From: Candidatus Fermentibacterota bacterium | Lineage (GTDB): Bacteria; Fermentibacterota; Fermentibacteria; Fermentibacterales; JCC-6 | Direction: 5' to 3' | NCBI GenBank assembly: GCA_014728175.1 | Contig: WJMA01000010.1 | Span: 1 to 64,000 of the forward strand | DNA: 64,000 bases | In this document: positions 27,701-36,394 of the stretch, in pieces | Layout of the letters: each line of letters begins with the position of its first letter | How positions within the stretch are numbered: the stretch's first letter is position 1 | The notes under the pieces: generated by a model | The model's database searches: none | The model's input: the letters and a program-made list of their open reading frames with translations, nothing else | What the model was told of the DNA's origin: nothing | Position numbers and translations under genes: made by a program

Positions 27701-28086
27701 GGGACATCGCTGCAAGCATAGGTGACAAGAGCACCCTGGCCATCGCCGAGGCCAGCCTGGCCCGGCAGTACGGAAGACTGGAGCAGGTGGACAAACAGGA
27801 AGAGGCCTTGAGGAGGTCGCTGCAGCTTTACAGGGAGCTTGCGAATCCCAGGAACGAGGCCATGGTGCTGGCCGACCTGGGAATAGTTCTGTCCGGGAAA
27901 GGCGAGGACAAGGCTGCCAGACGCTGCTATCTGAAAGCGGTGGAACTGATTGTTTCCAAACAGTTATCCTTGGCCGATTTCGACTCGCTGGGAACACTCT
28001 ACGATATCCTGAGGCAGGGACAGGACGAAGCGACGGAGGAGCTGCCTCCTCCGCCCGAGGATTCGCTCGATGGGGAAAAGGATTAG
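24757..28086 (+). CDS. Class III adenylate/guanylate cyclase - AAA ATPase - TPR multidomain signalling protein
   Basis: VLFLDLKDFTSLSE...YGGYVDKIEGDRIMALFGA...GDTVNLGSRMEA; Walker A GEAGVGKSRLVHEFLRG, Walker B AIVLDDLQWMD; many C-terminal TPRs. TTG start. Confidence 0.9.
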   Translation: MENWQTLLERDLQKLAKPTTSHRGETARLVKGERRNVAVLFLDLKDFTSLSETLDHETVHSLVNTVMSALADVVTNYGGYVDKIEGDRIMALFGARRAAENDSIRAVSCGLRMLQTVDELNTILEERGIRLGVRAGISWGPVTVAPDAVDHLTATGDTVNLGSRMEASAPPDSIMVTGEVRSECGDYFSWENLGRISVKGKKEPVDVYKPLGPGEVQKARWERASRLASTSLVGRDTELDLLRNYFHSQVAERPDLNLRGGRRHLVVGLKGEAGVGKSRLVHEFLRGIDRTDALVLKGRARSFAQQPFWLWTSLVSDYLSRTGDDFDSEAALYERVESLVAELDARAVGDALVRSVPFLCSLLAVPSEDPRLSELDERSRHRETVIAVRNFARALGSGHRLAIVLDDLQWMDQPSRQTLSFVLNNCDLQRPILVLCMYRPDWKEEGSPLSEVHQNYAVTEEVLLEPLTEADCERLAVGMLDGPLTEEALRFLVRRSGCNPFFLEELVLDLVECGNLTETPEGWALSGMEEDVYVPSSVDGLIRSRIDRLPLGEREAMQHCSVLGMDFDLALFEELHGGLGLRTDANAVLDYLVERGFLVRPDPAETGDYSFKNALIRHSAYDTLLLHNRRTLHRLAAESMEATYAEDEVERMAPVIAMHWEKTGDVDRAIRWGLRAMHTCRRNYLNEEGLQWSEKVLAMLEDRPREGRWKRDLLETLLGKDDLLKILGRPEERERNLERLLRQAPESELPADHAEVLSRTAQLYRVTGRPKEALEICESALPIARRAGARKTEIYVLNTMGVIRSGLLGESEKARKIMTKALQLAEETGDLLNQITLLGNLGNLTLRLMDHRKAAEYCSRALELAREVGERRMEGILLGNLASLYMEGGKFDEAHEYYLQALEVNRETGNRHGEGIVLGNLGILLKRQEKADEAKECYDRALQLNVETGDLVPQARLQVNLGNLHDSLEEYEEAMSRYEAARDIAASIGDKSTLAIAEASLARQYGRLEQVDKQEEALRRSLQLYRELANPRNEAMVLADLGIVLSGKGEDKAARRCYLKAVELIVSKQLSLADFDSLGTLYDILRQGQDEATEELPPPPEDSLDGEKD

Positions 28087-28087
28087 A

Positions 28088-28300
28088 TCAGGTCGCCCAT
28101 CCCGAGCCGTTGCAGCCGGCACATCTGGAGACCTCTTCGGTGATCTCGTTCTTGATCCTGCCGCTTCCGTTGCACCTTCCACACTTGGTGGCCGGATCCG
28201 GGACTTCTAGGAAACCATCCCCACCGCATATGTCGCATGGAGAATCTCCGGGGCCGTCCACTCCCGAACCCTCGCACCATGCGCATTTGACCAAAGCCAT
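28088..28300 (-). CDS. Stand-alone DnaJ-type zinc-finger (4x CxxCxGxG) small protein
   Basis: CAWCEGSG..CDICGGDG..CGRCNGSG..CAGCNGSG in 70 aa, no J domain. Confidence 0.8.
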   Translation of the reverse strand: MALVKCAWCEGSGVDGPGDSPCDICGGDGFLEVPDPATKCGRCNGSGRIKNEITEEVSRCAGCNGSGWAT

Positions 28301-28355
28301 ACGGTTACTCCTTACGCTTAACGGGTCGTTCTCTCTGTTCGTCCAATGCTACGGA

Positions 28356-29663
28356 TTACCGTTCTCGGGAGTCAAGTCTTTCGGCGGCCCCGAGAAGAAT
28401 TCTTCTGTGAGCCTCGAACGCAAGCTCGGGGATCTCCGACAGTTCGGCCCACAGCGTGTCAGAGGCGTCATCGCCGGCCTCGGGGCTTCCGTACCACCGC
28501 AGGGCCTGCAAGGCTATCAGTAACACCCCCCCTTGGATGGTCCTCTCGGTCTCCGTTCCCTGTATCGCGAAGTCTTCGCATACCACGGAGGTTTCCTCCA
28601 GCAACTCTCTGCTGGCGCACTCCGCAACCGTCTCGTCCAGCTCCATGAAACCGCCGGGCAGACAGAGGGCCCCCACGGCCGGAGGCTGGGCCCGCTCTAC
28701 CAGCAGCACCCTGGTTCCCTTCCGGACCACTATGGCCACCGCGGGCAGGGGATTGCGATAGAAGGAGGACCCGCATTCGGGACACAGGGCCTTCCGGAGT
28801 GGTTCCTGGCGCAGCTCCGTCCCGCAGGCGGGACAGAACCTGGGCGGCATGTAGAAGGCCTGCTCCGATCCCCTGGATATGGGCGGGAACAGCAGGGAAG
28901 GGAAGTGCCCGGGCAGCCGTCCGCCGATCCTGTCCAGGCTGCCCCTTATGACCACCCTAACGTAGCTTCTGGCCAGGAAAACCGCCCTGTCCAGATCGTA
29001 GCCGCCACCCAGCAGCGAGGCGATCGCGGAGGCCAGCGTGCAGCCGGTGCCGTGCACGTCGAAGTCGCCTATGCGCTCTCCTGCGAACCAAGTTGCGCCG
29101 TCGGAGGTCACCAGAACGTCCGCGGGGTCTCCCGCCAGATGTCCCCCGGTCACCAACACCGCCCCGCACCCCGATTGCAGGAGCTTTTCGGCGGCCTCCA
29201 CCATGCCCTCTCGGCTGTCTGTGGGTACGCCGCTGAGCAACCTGGCCTCCTCCAAGTTGGGTGTGCACAGGTCGGCCAACGGTAGCAGTTCGCTGGCAAC
29301 CGTTTCTACGATATCTCCATCGGTCAGCCGCTTTCCGGCACTCGCCGATAGAACCGGATCCAGAACGTAGGGGACGTCAGGGAGACGCCGCGCGAGGATC
29401 CGGGCCAGCTCTTTCACGGTTGTAGACGTGGCCAGCATGCCGCTTTTAACCGCGGAGACCGGACCATCGTCCAGGACGGCCTCCATCTGGCAACGGACGT
29501 CCTGCGGGGGGATCGGTTGCCAGGAGCGAACCTCCCCGCAGCTCTGGCACGTAACCGCGGTGACCACGGGGCATCCGTGCGCCCCCATGGCCGCAGCGGA
29601 TTTAAGGTCCGCGGCCAGGCCGGCTCCACCGGTGGGATCGGTGCCCCCCAACAGAAGGACCAT
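28356..29663 (-). CDS. thiD: Hydroxymethylpyrimidine/phosphomethylpyrimidine kinase (ThiD) fused to a zinc-ribbon Nudix hydrolase
   Basis: LLLGGTDPTGGAGLAADLKSAAAMGAHGCPVVTAVTCQS...DPVLSASAGKRL...HGTGCTLASAIAS; then FCPACGTELRQEPLRKALCPECGSSFYRNPLPAVAIVV...GGFMELDETVAECASRELLEETSVV. Confidence 0.85.
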   Translation of the reverse strand: MVLLLGGTDPTGGAGLAADLKSAAAMGAHGCPVVTAVTCQSCGEVRSWQPIPPQDVRCQMEAVLDDGPVSAVKSGMLATSTTVKELARILARRLPDVPYVLDPVLSASAGKRLTDGDIVETVASELLPLADLCTPNLEEARLLSGVPTDSREGMVEAAEKLLQSGCGAVLVTGGHLAGDPADVLVTSDGATWFAGERIGDFDVHGTGCTLASAIASLLGGGYDLDRAVFLARSYVRVVIRGSLDRIGGRLPGHFPSLLFPPISRGSEQAFYMPPRFCPACGTELRQEPLRKALCPECGSSFYRNPLPAVAIVVRKGTRVLLVERAQPPAVGALCLPGGFMELDETVAECASRELLEETSVVCEDFAIQGTETERTIQGGVLLIALQALRWYGSPEAGDDASDTLWAELSEIPELAFEAHRRILLGAAERLDSRER

Positions 29664-29752
29664 CGGAGCGCCTCCACCGGATACCGCATCCGACCGGTTC
29701 GATCGAATCAGGTGTCTACCTCCGTTCTTCGAAGCTGGTTATGGTTGGTTCT

Positions 29753-31558
29753 ATGAAAGAACCGCTACTCTCCGCAAGGTTCGCTCTGTTTTTCTTCCTG
29801 GCTCTATTGAATCTGCCCGCGGTTGGCGCCTACGTCGAGCCCGAGGTGGATTCGATAGCTGTGGAGGGTACCCTGCCCGTCTCCGTGGGCGACCTGCTCG
29901 ACGGCACCGGGCTCCGGGAGGGAGCCTCACTGTTCTCCACCACCAAGTCGGAGGTCTATAAGGGGGCGTTGGAGAATCTGAGGTCGCGTGGTTACCTCGA
30001 TGCCCGGGTCGAGGTCGAATGGCCCAACTGGTACGATCCGGAGCCCCTGGTGGTCATAGATGTGGACCCCGGGCCGCAGTGTCTGGCCGGAGGGTTGGTC
30101 TTCAAAGGAGTGGACGTTCTGGATACGCGGCGGTTGGCCCGGATGTTTCCCCTGCGGGCGGGCGAGGTTCTGTCGCCGGAAGCCGTACAGGGCTTCGAGG
30201 ATCGGGTGACCCGGATGTACAGGGAGCGAGGGTACGCCAGAGTCCGGGCGAACGTGACGGTACTGGCCGGCGATTCGTCGCTGGCGGATACCGGTACCAT
30301 GCACCGCACCGTGGAATGTGTCGTCGAGGAGGACGAGAGGGTGTACCTGGGCGAGGTTCGAGTGGAGGGAACCGAGACCGTACGGGACAAGGTGGTGCGC
30401 AGGGAGATACCGCTTTGCCGGGGAGACTCGTTGAACATGACCCTACTGCGGGAAGCGGTAAGTGACATCTACAGGCTGAGACTGTTCAGGGAGGTCAGGT
30501 TCGGTTACGAGGGGCTGTCGGAAGGCAGGGACACCGTCGACCTGGTGGTCAGGGTGACCGAGAGGGACTACCACGAGTTGGACGTCGGCGTGGGATACCT
30601 CTCTCCGGCCGCGGTGATAACCAGCCTTTACTGGCGCCATCCCAACCTGTGGGGCAACAACCAGCGTCTGAGGATCGGAGGAACGTACAAACGCTACTTC
30701 GGGTCCGGCGGGGGGGACGTGTTCGAGCCCGAGCTCACCTACGTGGAGCCGTGGTTCATATCCACCAGATGGGAGGCCACTCTAAGGTTCAGCTACACGT
30801 ACTTCCAGCTGCCCTCTCTAGAGGAGCGCAAGTACGGCGGAGAGCTGGAGATAGAGCGGGAGATCGCCCGGGACCTGGATTACTCCATAGGGTACAGCCT
30901 GGAGCGGGGGAGGCACCGCACCATCACGGAGAGTGGCGAGGAGGACGTATCCGACTGGACCACCAGTTCCAAGGTCTTCAGCGGCATCGTCTACGACACC
31001 AGGGAGCCGTTGCTGGATCCCGTTCGGGGAGAGATGGCGTCCTTCGGTGCCATGATGTCGGGAGGTCCCCTGGGTGGAAGGAGCTTCTACAAGTTCGAGG
31101 CGGAGTTCAGGTACGTCAAAGGCATAGCCGAGGGATTGGTGGTGGCATGGCGGTTGAGGTCCGGGGTTATCCATCCCTTCGGCGATACCGAGGTGGTTCC
31201 ACCCACCGAGCGCTACTACCTGGGGGGAGGGTCGACCGTCCGCGGATACGGCTTCAGAGACATCGGCCCGGAGGACGGTGAAGGCAATCCCATAGGCGGC
31301 AAGGTAATGAACCTGGGTAACGCGGAGGTAAGAATCGGCTTGTGGGGAATCCTGGGAGCCGCTGTCTTCGTAGACGCCGGGGGCCTGTGGCAGTCGATAT
31401 ACGACGTAACCGCCGGCAGCACCGGTTTCGGAACCGGTATGGGCCTGAGGATAGCCACGCCGTTCGGGCCCCTTCGGCTGGACTACGGCTTCGCTCCCAC
31501 CTGGCGGGAGGGTTTCCGGAGAGGAAGGGTGTACGTTGCGCTCGGGCATGCCTTCTAG
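29753..31558 (+). CDS. BamA/TamA (Omp85) family outer membrane protein with POTRA domains
   Basis: POTRA-like repeats; barrel GGGSTVRGYGFRDIGPEDGEGNPIGGKVMNLGNAEVRIGL...GTGMGLRIATPFGPLRLDYGFAPT; C-terminal F. Confidence 0.9.
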   Translation: MKEPLLSARFALFFFLALLNLPAVGAYVEPEVDSIAVEGTLPVSVGDLLDGTGLREGASLFSTTKSEVYKGALENLRSRGYLDARVEVEWPNWYDPEPLVVIDVDPGPQCLAGGLVFKGVDVLDTRRLARMFPLRAGEVLSPEAVQGFEDRVTRMYRERGYARVRANVTVLAGDSSLADTGTMHRTVECVVEEDERVYLGEVRVEGTETVRDKVVRREIPLCRGDSLNMTLLREAVSDIYRLRLFREVRFGYEGLSEGRDTVDLVVRVTERDYHELDVGVGYLSPAAVITSLYWRHPNLWGNNQRLRIGGTYKRYFGSGGGDVFEPELTYVEPWFISTRWEATLRFSYTYFQLPSLEERKYGGELEIEREIARDLDYSIGYSLERGRHRTITESGEEDVSDWTTSSKVFSGIVYDTREPLLDPVRGEMASFGAMMSGGPLGGRSFYKFEAEFRYVKGIAEGLVVAWRLRSGVIHPFGDTEVVPPTERYYLGGGSTVRGYGFRDIGPEDGEGNPIGGKVMNLGNAEVRIGLWGILGAAVFVDAGGLWQSIYDVTAGSTGFGTGMGLRIATPFGPLRLDYGFAPTWREGFRRGRVYVALGHAF

Positions 31559-31573
31559 AATCGGGCTCTCGGC

Positions 31574-34500
31574 ATGAGCGGAAGAAGCATCAAGACCCTC
31601 AGGAGGCTGGTGATCTTCTCGGCCGGGGGCGTCTTGCTGTTGTTCCTCGTCTTCTACGTCCTGTTGGTGACCGGCTCGCTCACCGGCCCGGTCAGCGACC
31701 TGGTCGGAAAGCTGTCCTCCAGCGCCGAGACCACGGTAAGCATTGAGGGTCTGCGGACGGATCTGTTCTGGAAGACCACTGTGGACCGGATAAGGGTAAC
31801 CGACGACGAGGGTCTGGTGGTGGAGGTGGACAGCGCAAGAGTGATCGGGAGCATGACCGACCTCCTGTGGAACAGGCACGTCGATACCCTGACCGTGGGC
31901 TGCGTGTACATAGCCCTTCCACCCCCCGGCCCGGACACCGAGCCGGACACCCTGGACAGGATACTGGAGGACGTCCGCTCCGGGTTCTACACCGCCACCG
32001 ACCGCATCGGAGTTCGCTACGGAATTCTACTTGACCACAGGGGAACCCTTCTGGACTCGATGTACCTGGAGGGATCGATCTCCCTGGGAGAGGGAATGGA
32101 GCTGGCGTTGGACAGCGTTCACGTCCGCATTCGGGAGGTGGGTGGAGTATCGGGAAGAGGGCTTTTAGGCATGAGGGAGAACATCGCCTGGGCCCGGGAC
32201 TTCCGTGCCAGCGCGGCCATGGGATCCCTGGTTGTGGACGGGACCTTTAGCGGGCCGGACGGAAGCTACGACTTCTCGGTCTCGGGTCGGGTTGGTCCTC
32301 GGATACCCGGGGTGCCCTTCGATCTGAGTATGGGAATGAGCGCTACCGTGGGAGGTAGGCTGGCCCATCCGACCGTTGCGATCTCCACCGGGGAAGGGAG
32401 CGCGAATCTGGCGGGGGAGACCACCGACTTCTCGGTCGATTCGGTACGGCTGTCGACCGACAGCGTGGAGGTGTTCGGTTTGCAGGCGAGCCGGTCGGGT
32501 CTTTACGCCACCCTCAGCGGTGCTCTCGACCTGGATGAGCTGGCATGGCGGGGGAGTGCGGATCTGTCGTTCGACCACCTCGATCCCCGATCGCTTACGG
32601 AGAGCATGCCCGAAGGAAACTGTACCGGCTGGGCCACCGTATCCGCTACGGGGAACCTGGACGGTCCCCGCAACCTGAGCGTGCACCTTAGAATGGACTC
32701 CAGCATCGTCGGTCCGATCAGGGTGCTCTCCACCGACGTGAGGGGAGGAATGCAGGGAAGCGGCTGGAATTGCTACGGAACGGTCGAGATTCCGGAGGGC
32801 AGGGTGCGGATGGATCTGAGGGGACGCATCGGGCCCGACGGTCTTCCGCACGGTTACCAGGGGACGCTGCAGGCGTTGCTGGACGGAGAGAGCATGGTGC
32901 GGATACTGCGGCTGGAAAGTATCGAGGAGTTGCGGACCGTAAGGCTCAGCGCAGAGATCGAAGGGGACAGGGAGGAGGTCTCGGGCACCGGTAACCTCCT
33001 GGTCTCCGGACTGGTAATCGGTCCGTTGGAGCTGGAGGATGCAGAGCTGGAGGGCCGGGCAAGTATCTCGTCCGGCTCCCGAACCGCAGAGGCCACTCTG
33101 GAGATTCCCGTTCTGAGGGTGGGTGGAAGAGAGTTGGCTTTGAACGGCACCTTCCGGCTGGATCAGGACAGCGCCTTCATCTCCGGGCTCTCGCTGGAAG
33201 AGCAGGATGGATACCGAGCCGACATGACCGCCCGGTCGCTCCTGGGCGACAGCCTTAGGTTCGCGCTTGAAGAGCTGCACGTAGGCAGGTCGAAGCTCAT
33301 TCTGGTTACGAAGGGAAAGGTGTCTGGCCTGATGACCTCGGGCTTCGTCCGACTGGATTCCCTGTGGGTGATGACTCCCCATGGCTGGGTGGAAGGCTCG
33401 GCGGTCATCGGCCCGGGAGACTCGCTGGGGGCCGATCTGAAGGTAAACAACCTCGATCTTTCGGGTTTGGGCGGGGTGGTAAGGCCCTTGAGGGGCATCG
33501 CGGGGGTGGGGGACTTCCGCCTGTCCGCGTCCAGGCCTCGCGGCGCGCTCTCCGCCTCTCTGCGCGGTAGGGTGGTTTCCCCCGCGTTCGGGCCGTACAT
33601 ATCCGATAGTCTGACCATGGATGCCTCCATGAGCGACTCCATGCTGGTGGTGGAGGGCGTGTACTCCTGGACGGACGGAGTGAGATCGGGGATCAGGCTG
33701 GGAGCCAGAGATTTCTGGAACAGGGGCAGGCTGATTCCCGCCCTGTCGGACCTAACCTGGATGGAGCTGGAGCTGAGCAATATAGGTGACTGGCTCTTCT
33801 ACGCCCTCCCCATACCCATCAAAACCAGGGGAGCGAGTATCTCCGCCCATGCCGAGTACTGGAGGAACGAGCAGGACGAGCCCGAGTTCGAGCTTCATGC
33901 GGTAGCCCAAGCCAGACAGATGATAATCACCACCATGGACCATATGCTGCCTAACGTAACCGTGAACCTGCTCTACGGTTACCCCAGCGAAGGCGATTAC
34001 TCCGCCAGGCTGTCTCTGACCTCCGGTGACGAGAGCAACGGGATCCTAACCGCGCAGGCCATGGTGGACGTGGTCCGTCACTTCCCCTCTCCTCGTATCG
34101 GGGATTACTACATGGGAGTGGACTTCGACAATTTCAGGACCATCCTGGGTTCCTTCGCCGACGTTATCCTGGATGGGAGGATATCCTCCGGGGGACATGG
34201 GTTAAGCGAGCGCCCGGAGATAACCGGCGACCTGATCGTTAAGGAGGGTTTCGTGGGGGTACCACCCTCGTCCGAGGGCTCGGGGGGCTCGTCCGGCCCG
34301 GAGCTTCCTTTCGACCTGAGGATCGCCCTTACCAGCGAGCGTGGCCTGTGGTTCAGGAATCCGATGGCCGACCTCGAGCTGTACGCCGATCTGGTGGTAC
34401 TTACGCAGGACCGCATACCAACCGTCTCCGGGCGGCTGACCGTCAGGAGGGGAAACGTCTATCTGTTGCAGAAGTCGTTCGATATCACGGAGGGATACGT

Positions 34501-35065
34501 GGAGTTCGCCCAGGGGACTCCTTTGAGGTTGCGGTTGTACATACTGGCCGAGACCAGGATCCGGGGCCTTCTGGATCACAAGAGCTACCTCATCTCCGTA
34601 CAGATGACCGGCCCCCCGGACAATCCGGACGTGGTCCTGTCCGGTACCGGGCCCGACGGTGAGCTGGCCCAGGAAGATATAATCGCCCTGTTGGCCTCCG
34701 GCCTGACCTACGCTCAGCTACAGCAGCTGGATTCGGGAGCCATGGAGTCGGGGGTGGGTGAGCTGGCCCAGGGGTATCTGGGCAAGCTCTTGGCCAAGAG
34801 CCTCCGTGAGGATATAGGATTCGATGCGCTGGAGCTGTCCCCCGAGCTTTTGTCGGATACCACCAGCTTCCAGGTAAACGTGGGCAAGTACGTGCTCCCT
34901 GACCTGTTCATTTCCTACGAGGGGGACGTTTTCTCATCGGAGCCCGGTACCATCAGCGCCCAGTACTTCATAGGCAATAAGCTGTACATGTTGGGCAGCT
35001 CCCGGTCTACGCTGCACGGTGACCTGGAACCATCGATGGAGCTGCACTATACCTACAACTACTGA
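31574..35065 (+). CDS. Translocation/assembly module TamB (DUF490) family protein
   Basis: N-terminal TM, long beta-helical middle, C-term LTVRRGNVYLLQKSFDITEGYVEFAQGTPLRLRLYILAETRIRGLLDHKSYLISVQMTGPPDNPDVVLSGTGPDGELAQEDIIALLASG. Confidence 0.87.
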   Translation: MSGRSIKTLRRLVIFSAGGVLLLFLVFYVLLVTGSLTGPVSDLVGKLSSSAETTVSIEGLRTDLFWKTTVDRIRVTDDEGLVVEVDSARVIGSMTDLLWNRHVDTLTVGCVYIALPPPGPDTEPDTLDRILEDVRSGFYTATDRIGVRYGILLDHRGTLLDSMYLEGSISLGEGMELALDSVHVRIREVGGVSGRGLLGMRENIAWARDFRASAAMGSLVVDGTFSGPDGSYDFSVSGRVGPRIPGVPFDLSMGMSATVGGRLAHPTVAISTGEGSANLAGETTDFSVDSVRLSTDSVEVFGLQASRSGLYATLSGALDLDELAWRGSADLSFDHLDPRSLTESMPEGNCTGWATVSATGNLDGPRNLSVHLRMDSSIVGPIRVLSTDVRGGMQGSGWNCYGTVEIPEGRVRMDLRGRIGPDGLPHGYQGTLQALLDGESMVRILRLESIEELRTVRLSAEIEGDREEVSGTGNLLVSGLVIGPLELEDAELEGRASISSGSRTAEATLEIPVLRVGGRELALNGTFRLDQDSAFISGLSLEEQDGYRADMTARSLLGDSLRFALEELHVGRSKLILVTKGKVSGLMTSGFVRLDSLWVMTPHGWVEGSAVIGPGDSLGADLKVNNLDLSGLGGVVRPLRGIAGVGDFRLSASRPRGALSASLRGRVVSPAFGPYISDSLTMDASMSDSMLVVEGVYSWTDGVRSGIRLGARDFWNRGRLIPALSDLTWMELELSNIGDWLFYALPIPIKTRGASISAHAEYWRNEQDEPEFELHAVAQARQMIITTMDHMLPNVTVNLLYGYPSEGDYSARLSLTSGDESNGILTAQAMVDVVRHFPSPRIGDYYMGVDFDNFRTILGSFADVILDGRISSGGHGLSERPEITGDLIVKEGFVGVPPSSEGSGGSSGPELPFDLRIALTSERGLWFRNPMADLELYADLVVLTQDRIPTVSGRLTVRRGNVYLLQKSFDITEGYVEFAQGTPLRLRLYILAETRIRGLLDHKSYLISVQMTGPPDNPDVVLSGTGPDGELAQEDIIALLASGLTYAQLQQLDSGAMESGVGELAQGYLGKLLAKSLREDIGFDALELSPELLSDTTSFQVNVGKYVLPDLFISYEGDVFSSEPGTISAQYFIGNKLYMLGSSRSTLHGDLEPSMELHYTYNY

Positions 35066-35460
35066 TCCTCCCCTATCGGGTCGCTCTCAGGATACTTCTG
35101 CTTCTCGGGTATTACCCCTCTTACCCCTCCCCTGGGGTCGGGTACGTCGCGGTCGAAGCGGGGGATCATGTGCACGTGAGCATGGGCGATGGTCTGACCT
35201 GCGGCCCTACCGTCGTTGATCCCGATGTTGAACCCGTTGACGGTTAGGGTTTGGGCCAGCTGGTCCCTTCTGGCCCTCAGGGCCTCGACGATGGAGCGCA
35301 GCTCCTCCGGGGTGGCGTCGAAGAGGCTGGCGAAATGGCGGAATGGGACCACCAGGGAGTGGGAGGGAGATACCGGATAAAGGTCCCTAACGATGTAGAC
35401 GTTCTCGTCTTGCCAGAGAATGGTCTCCGGGTCCGGATCGCAGAACGGGCAGTTCTTCAT
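35059..35460 (-). CDS. HIT family protein (histidine triad hydrolase)
   Basis: CPFCDPDPETILWQDENVYIVRDLYPVSPSHSLVVPFRHF...GQTIAHAHVHMIPRF. Confidence 0.92.
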   Translation of the reverse strand: MKNCPFCDPDPETILWQDENVYIVRDLYPVSPSHSLVVPFRHFASLFDATPEELRSIVEALRARRDQLAQTLTVNGFNIGINDGRAAGQTIAHAHVHMIPRFDRDVPDPRGGVRGVIPEKQKYPESDPIGEDQ

Positions 35461-35507
35461 GCTGCCACCTCCCTTCTGAAGTCAATTCAACCATAATAAT
35501 CCGTACG

Positions 35508-36158
35508 ATGTCAAGACGAGAAGAAGGTTCGGAATGCCCGGAAGAGGTAAGGTTCTCCCACCTCCCCCCGGATACATGGCAAAAGCCCCCGCCTTCGCTG
35601 TTCGCAGAAGATGCGCTGACCCTGGCCGGTAAGTTACTCGGCTGCTTGCTGGTTCATACCACCGCAACGGATCGGCGCTCGGGGGTGATGGTGGAGACGG
35701 AGGCCTACATGGAGAGCGAGCCGTCCTGCCATGCCTGGGGAGGGCCGACCGAGAGGAACCGCCCCATGTTCGCCCGGGGCGGACTGGCGTACGTGTACCT
35801 TTCCTACGGGATTCACCACTGCTTCAACGTCGGCTCGGGAGGAAAGGGCAGGGGAGAAGCTGTGCTGGTAAGGGCTATGGAGCCTTGCGAAGGCCTGGAG
35901 ATGATGAGTAAGGCGCGGGGCGGGAAGGACCTCTCCCAGCTGTGCAGCGGGCCTGGAAAGCTGTGTCAAGCCATGGGAATAGATTTGTCGCACAACGGAG
36001 TCAGCCTGACGGGCTCTTCACTGGGGATCCTGGTTCCCCGGGAAAGGTTGGTTTGGAGTATCGGACGGAGCGCCAGGATAGGCATCACCAAGGCAGCCGA
36101 CCTTCCCTATAGGTTCTACGTGAAGGGATCGCCCTTTCTCTCCAGAAGCTCCTCGTAG
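35508..36158 (+). CDS. DNA-3-methyladenine glycosylase (AAG/MPG family)
   Basis: LAGKLLGCLLVHTTATDRRSGVMVETEAYMESEPSCHAWGGPTERNRPMFARGGLAYVYLSYGIHHCFNV...LCSGPGKLCQAMGI. Confidence 0.93.
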   Translation: MSRREEGSECPEEVRFSHLPPDTWQKPPPSLFAEDALTLAGKLLGCLLVHTTATDRRSGVMVETEAYMESEPSCHAWGGPTERNRPMFARGGLAYVYLSYGIHHCFNVGSGGKGRGEAVLVRAMEPCEGLEMMSKARGGKDLSQLCSGPGKLCQAMGIDLSHNGVSLTGSSLGILVPRERLVWSIGRSARIGITKAADLPYRFYVKGSPFLSRSSS

Positions 36159-36298
36159 ATCCTCAAGTACTTCTGGACCTTCTTGGGGTCACACTGGAGG
36201 ATCCTGGCCGCCTGGGATTTGTTACCGTCACAGGAGCGCACGATGCGGTGGATGTGCATGGCCATCGCTGTCTGTGACCACGCCGGGGACGTTTTCAA
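36116..36298 (-). CDS. Mini Fis-type HTH ORF (orphan regulator or remnant)
   Basis: HIHRIVRSCDGNKSQAARILQCDPKKVQKYLRIYEELLER resembles the Fis/NtrC C-terminal HTH; TTG start, overlaps the convergent AAG 3' end by 43 bp. Confidence 0.5.
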   Translation of the reverse strand: MKTSPAWSQTAMAMHIHRIVRSCDGNKSQAARILQCDPKKVQKYLRIYEELLERKGDPFT

Positions 36299-36394
36299 AA
36301 AACTTAAAAAACCATCTCCGGACGTTCAAGAATCGATGGCTCGTTCCCCCAGAAAAGCCAAAAAAGCCAGAAAGGCTAGGAACGTCCCTCGGGG

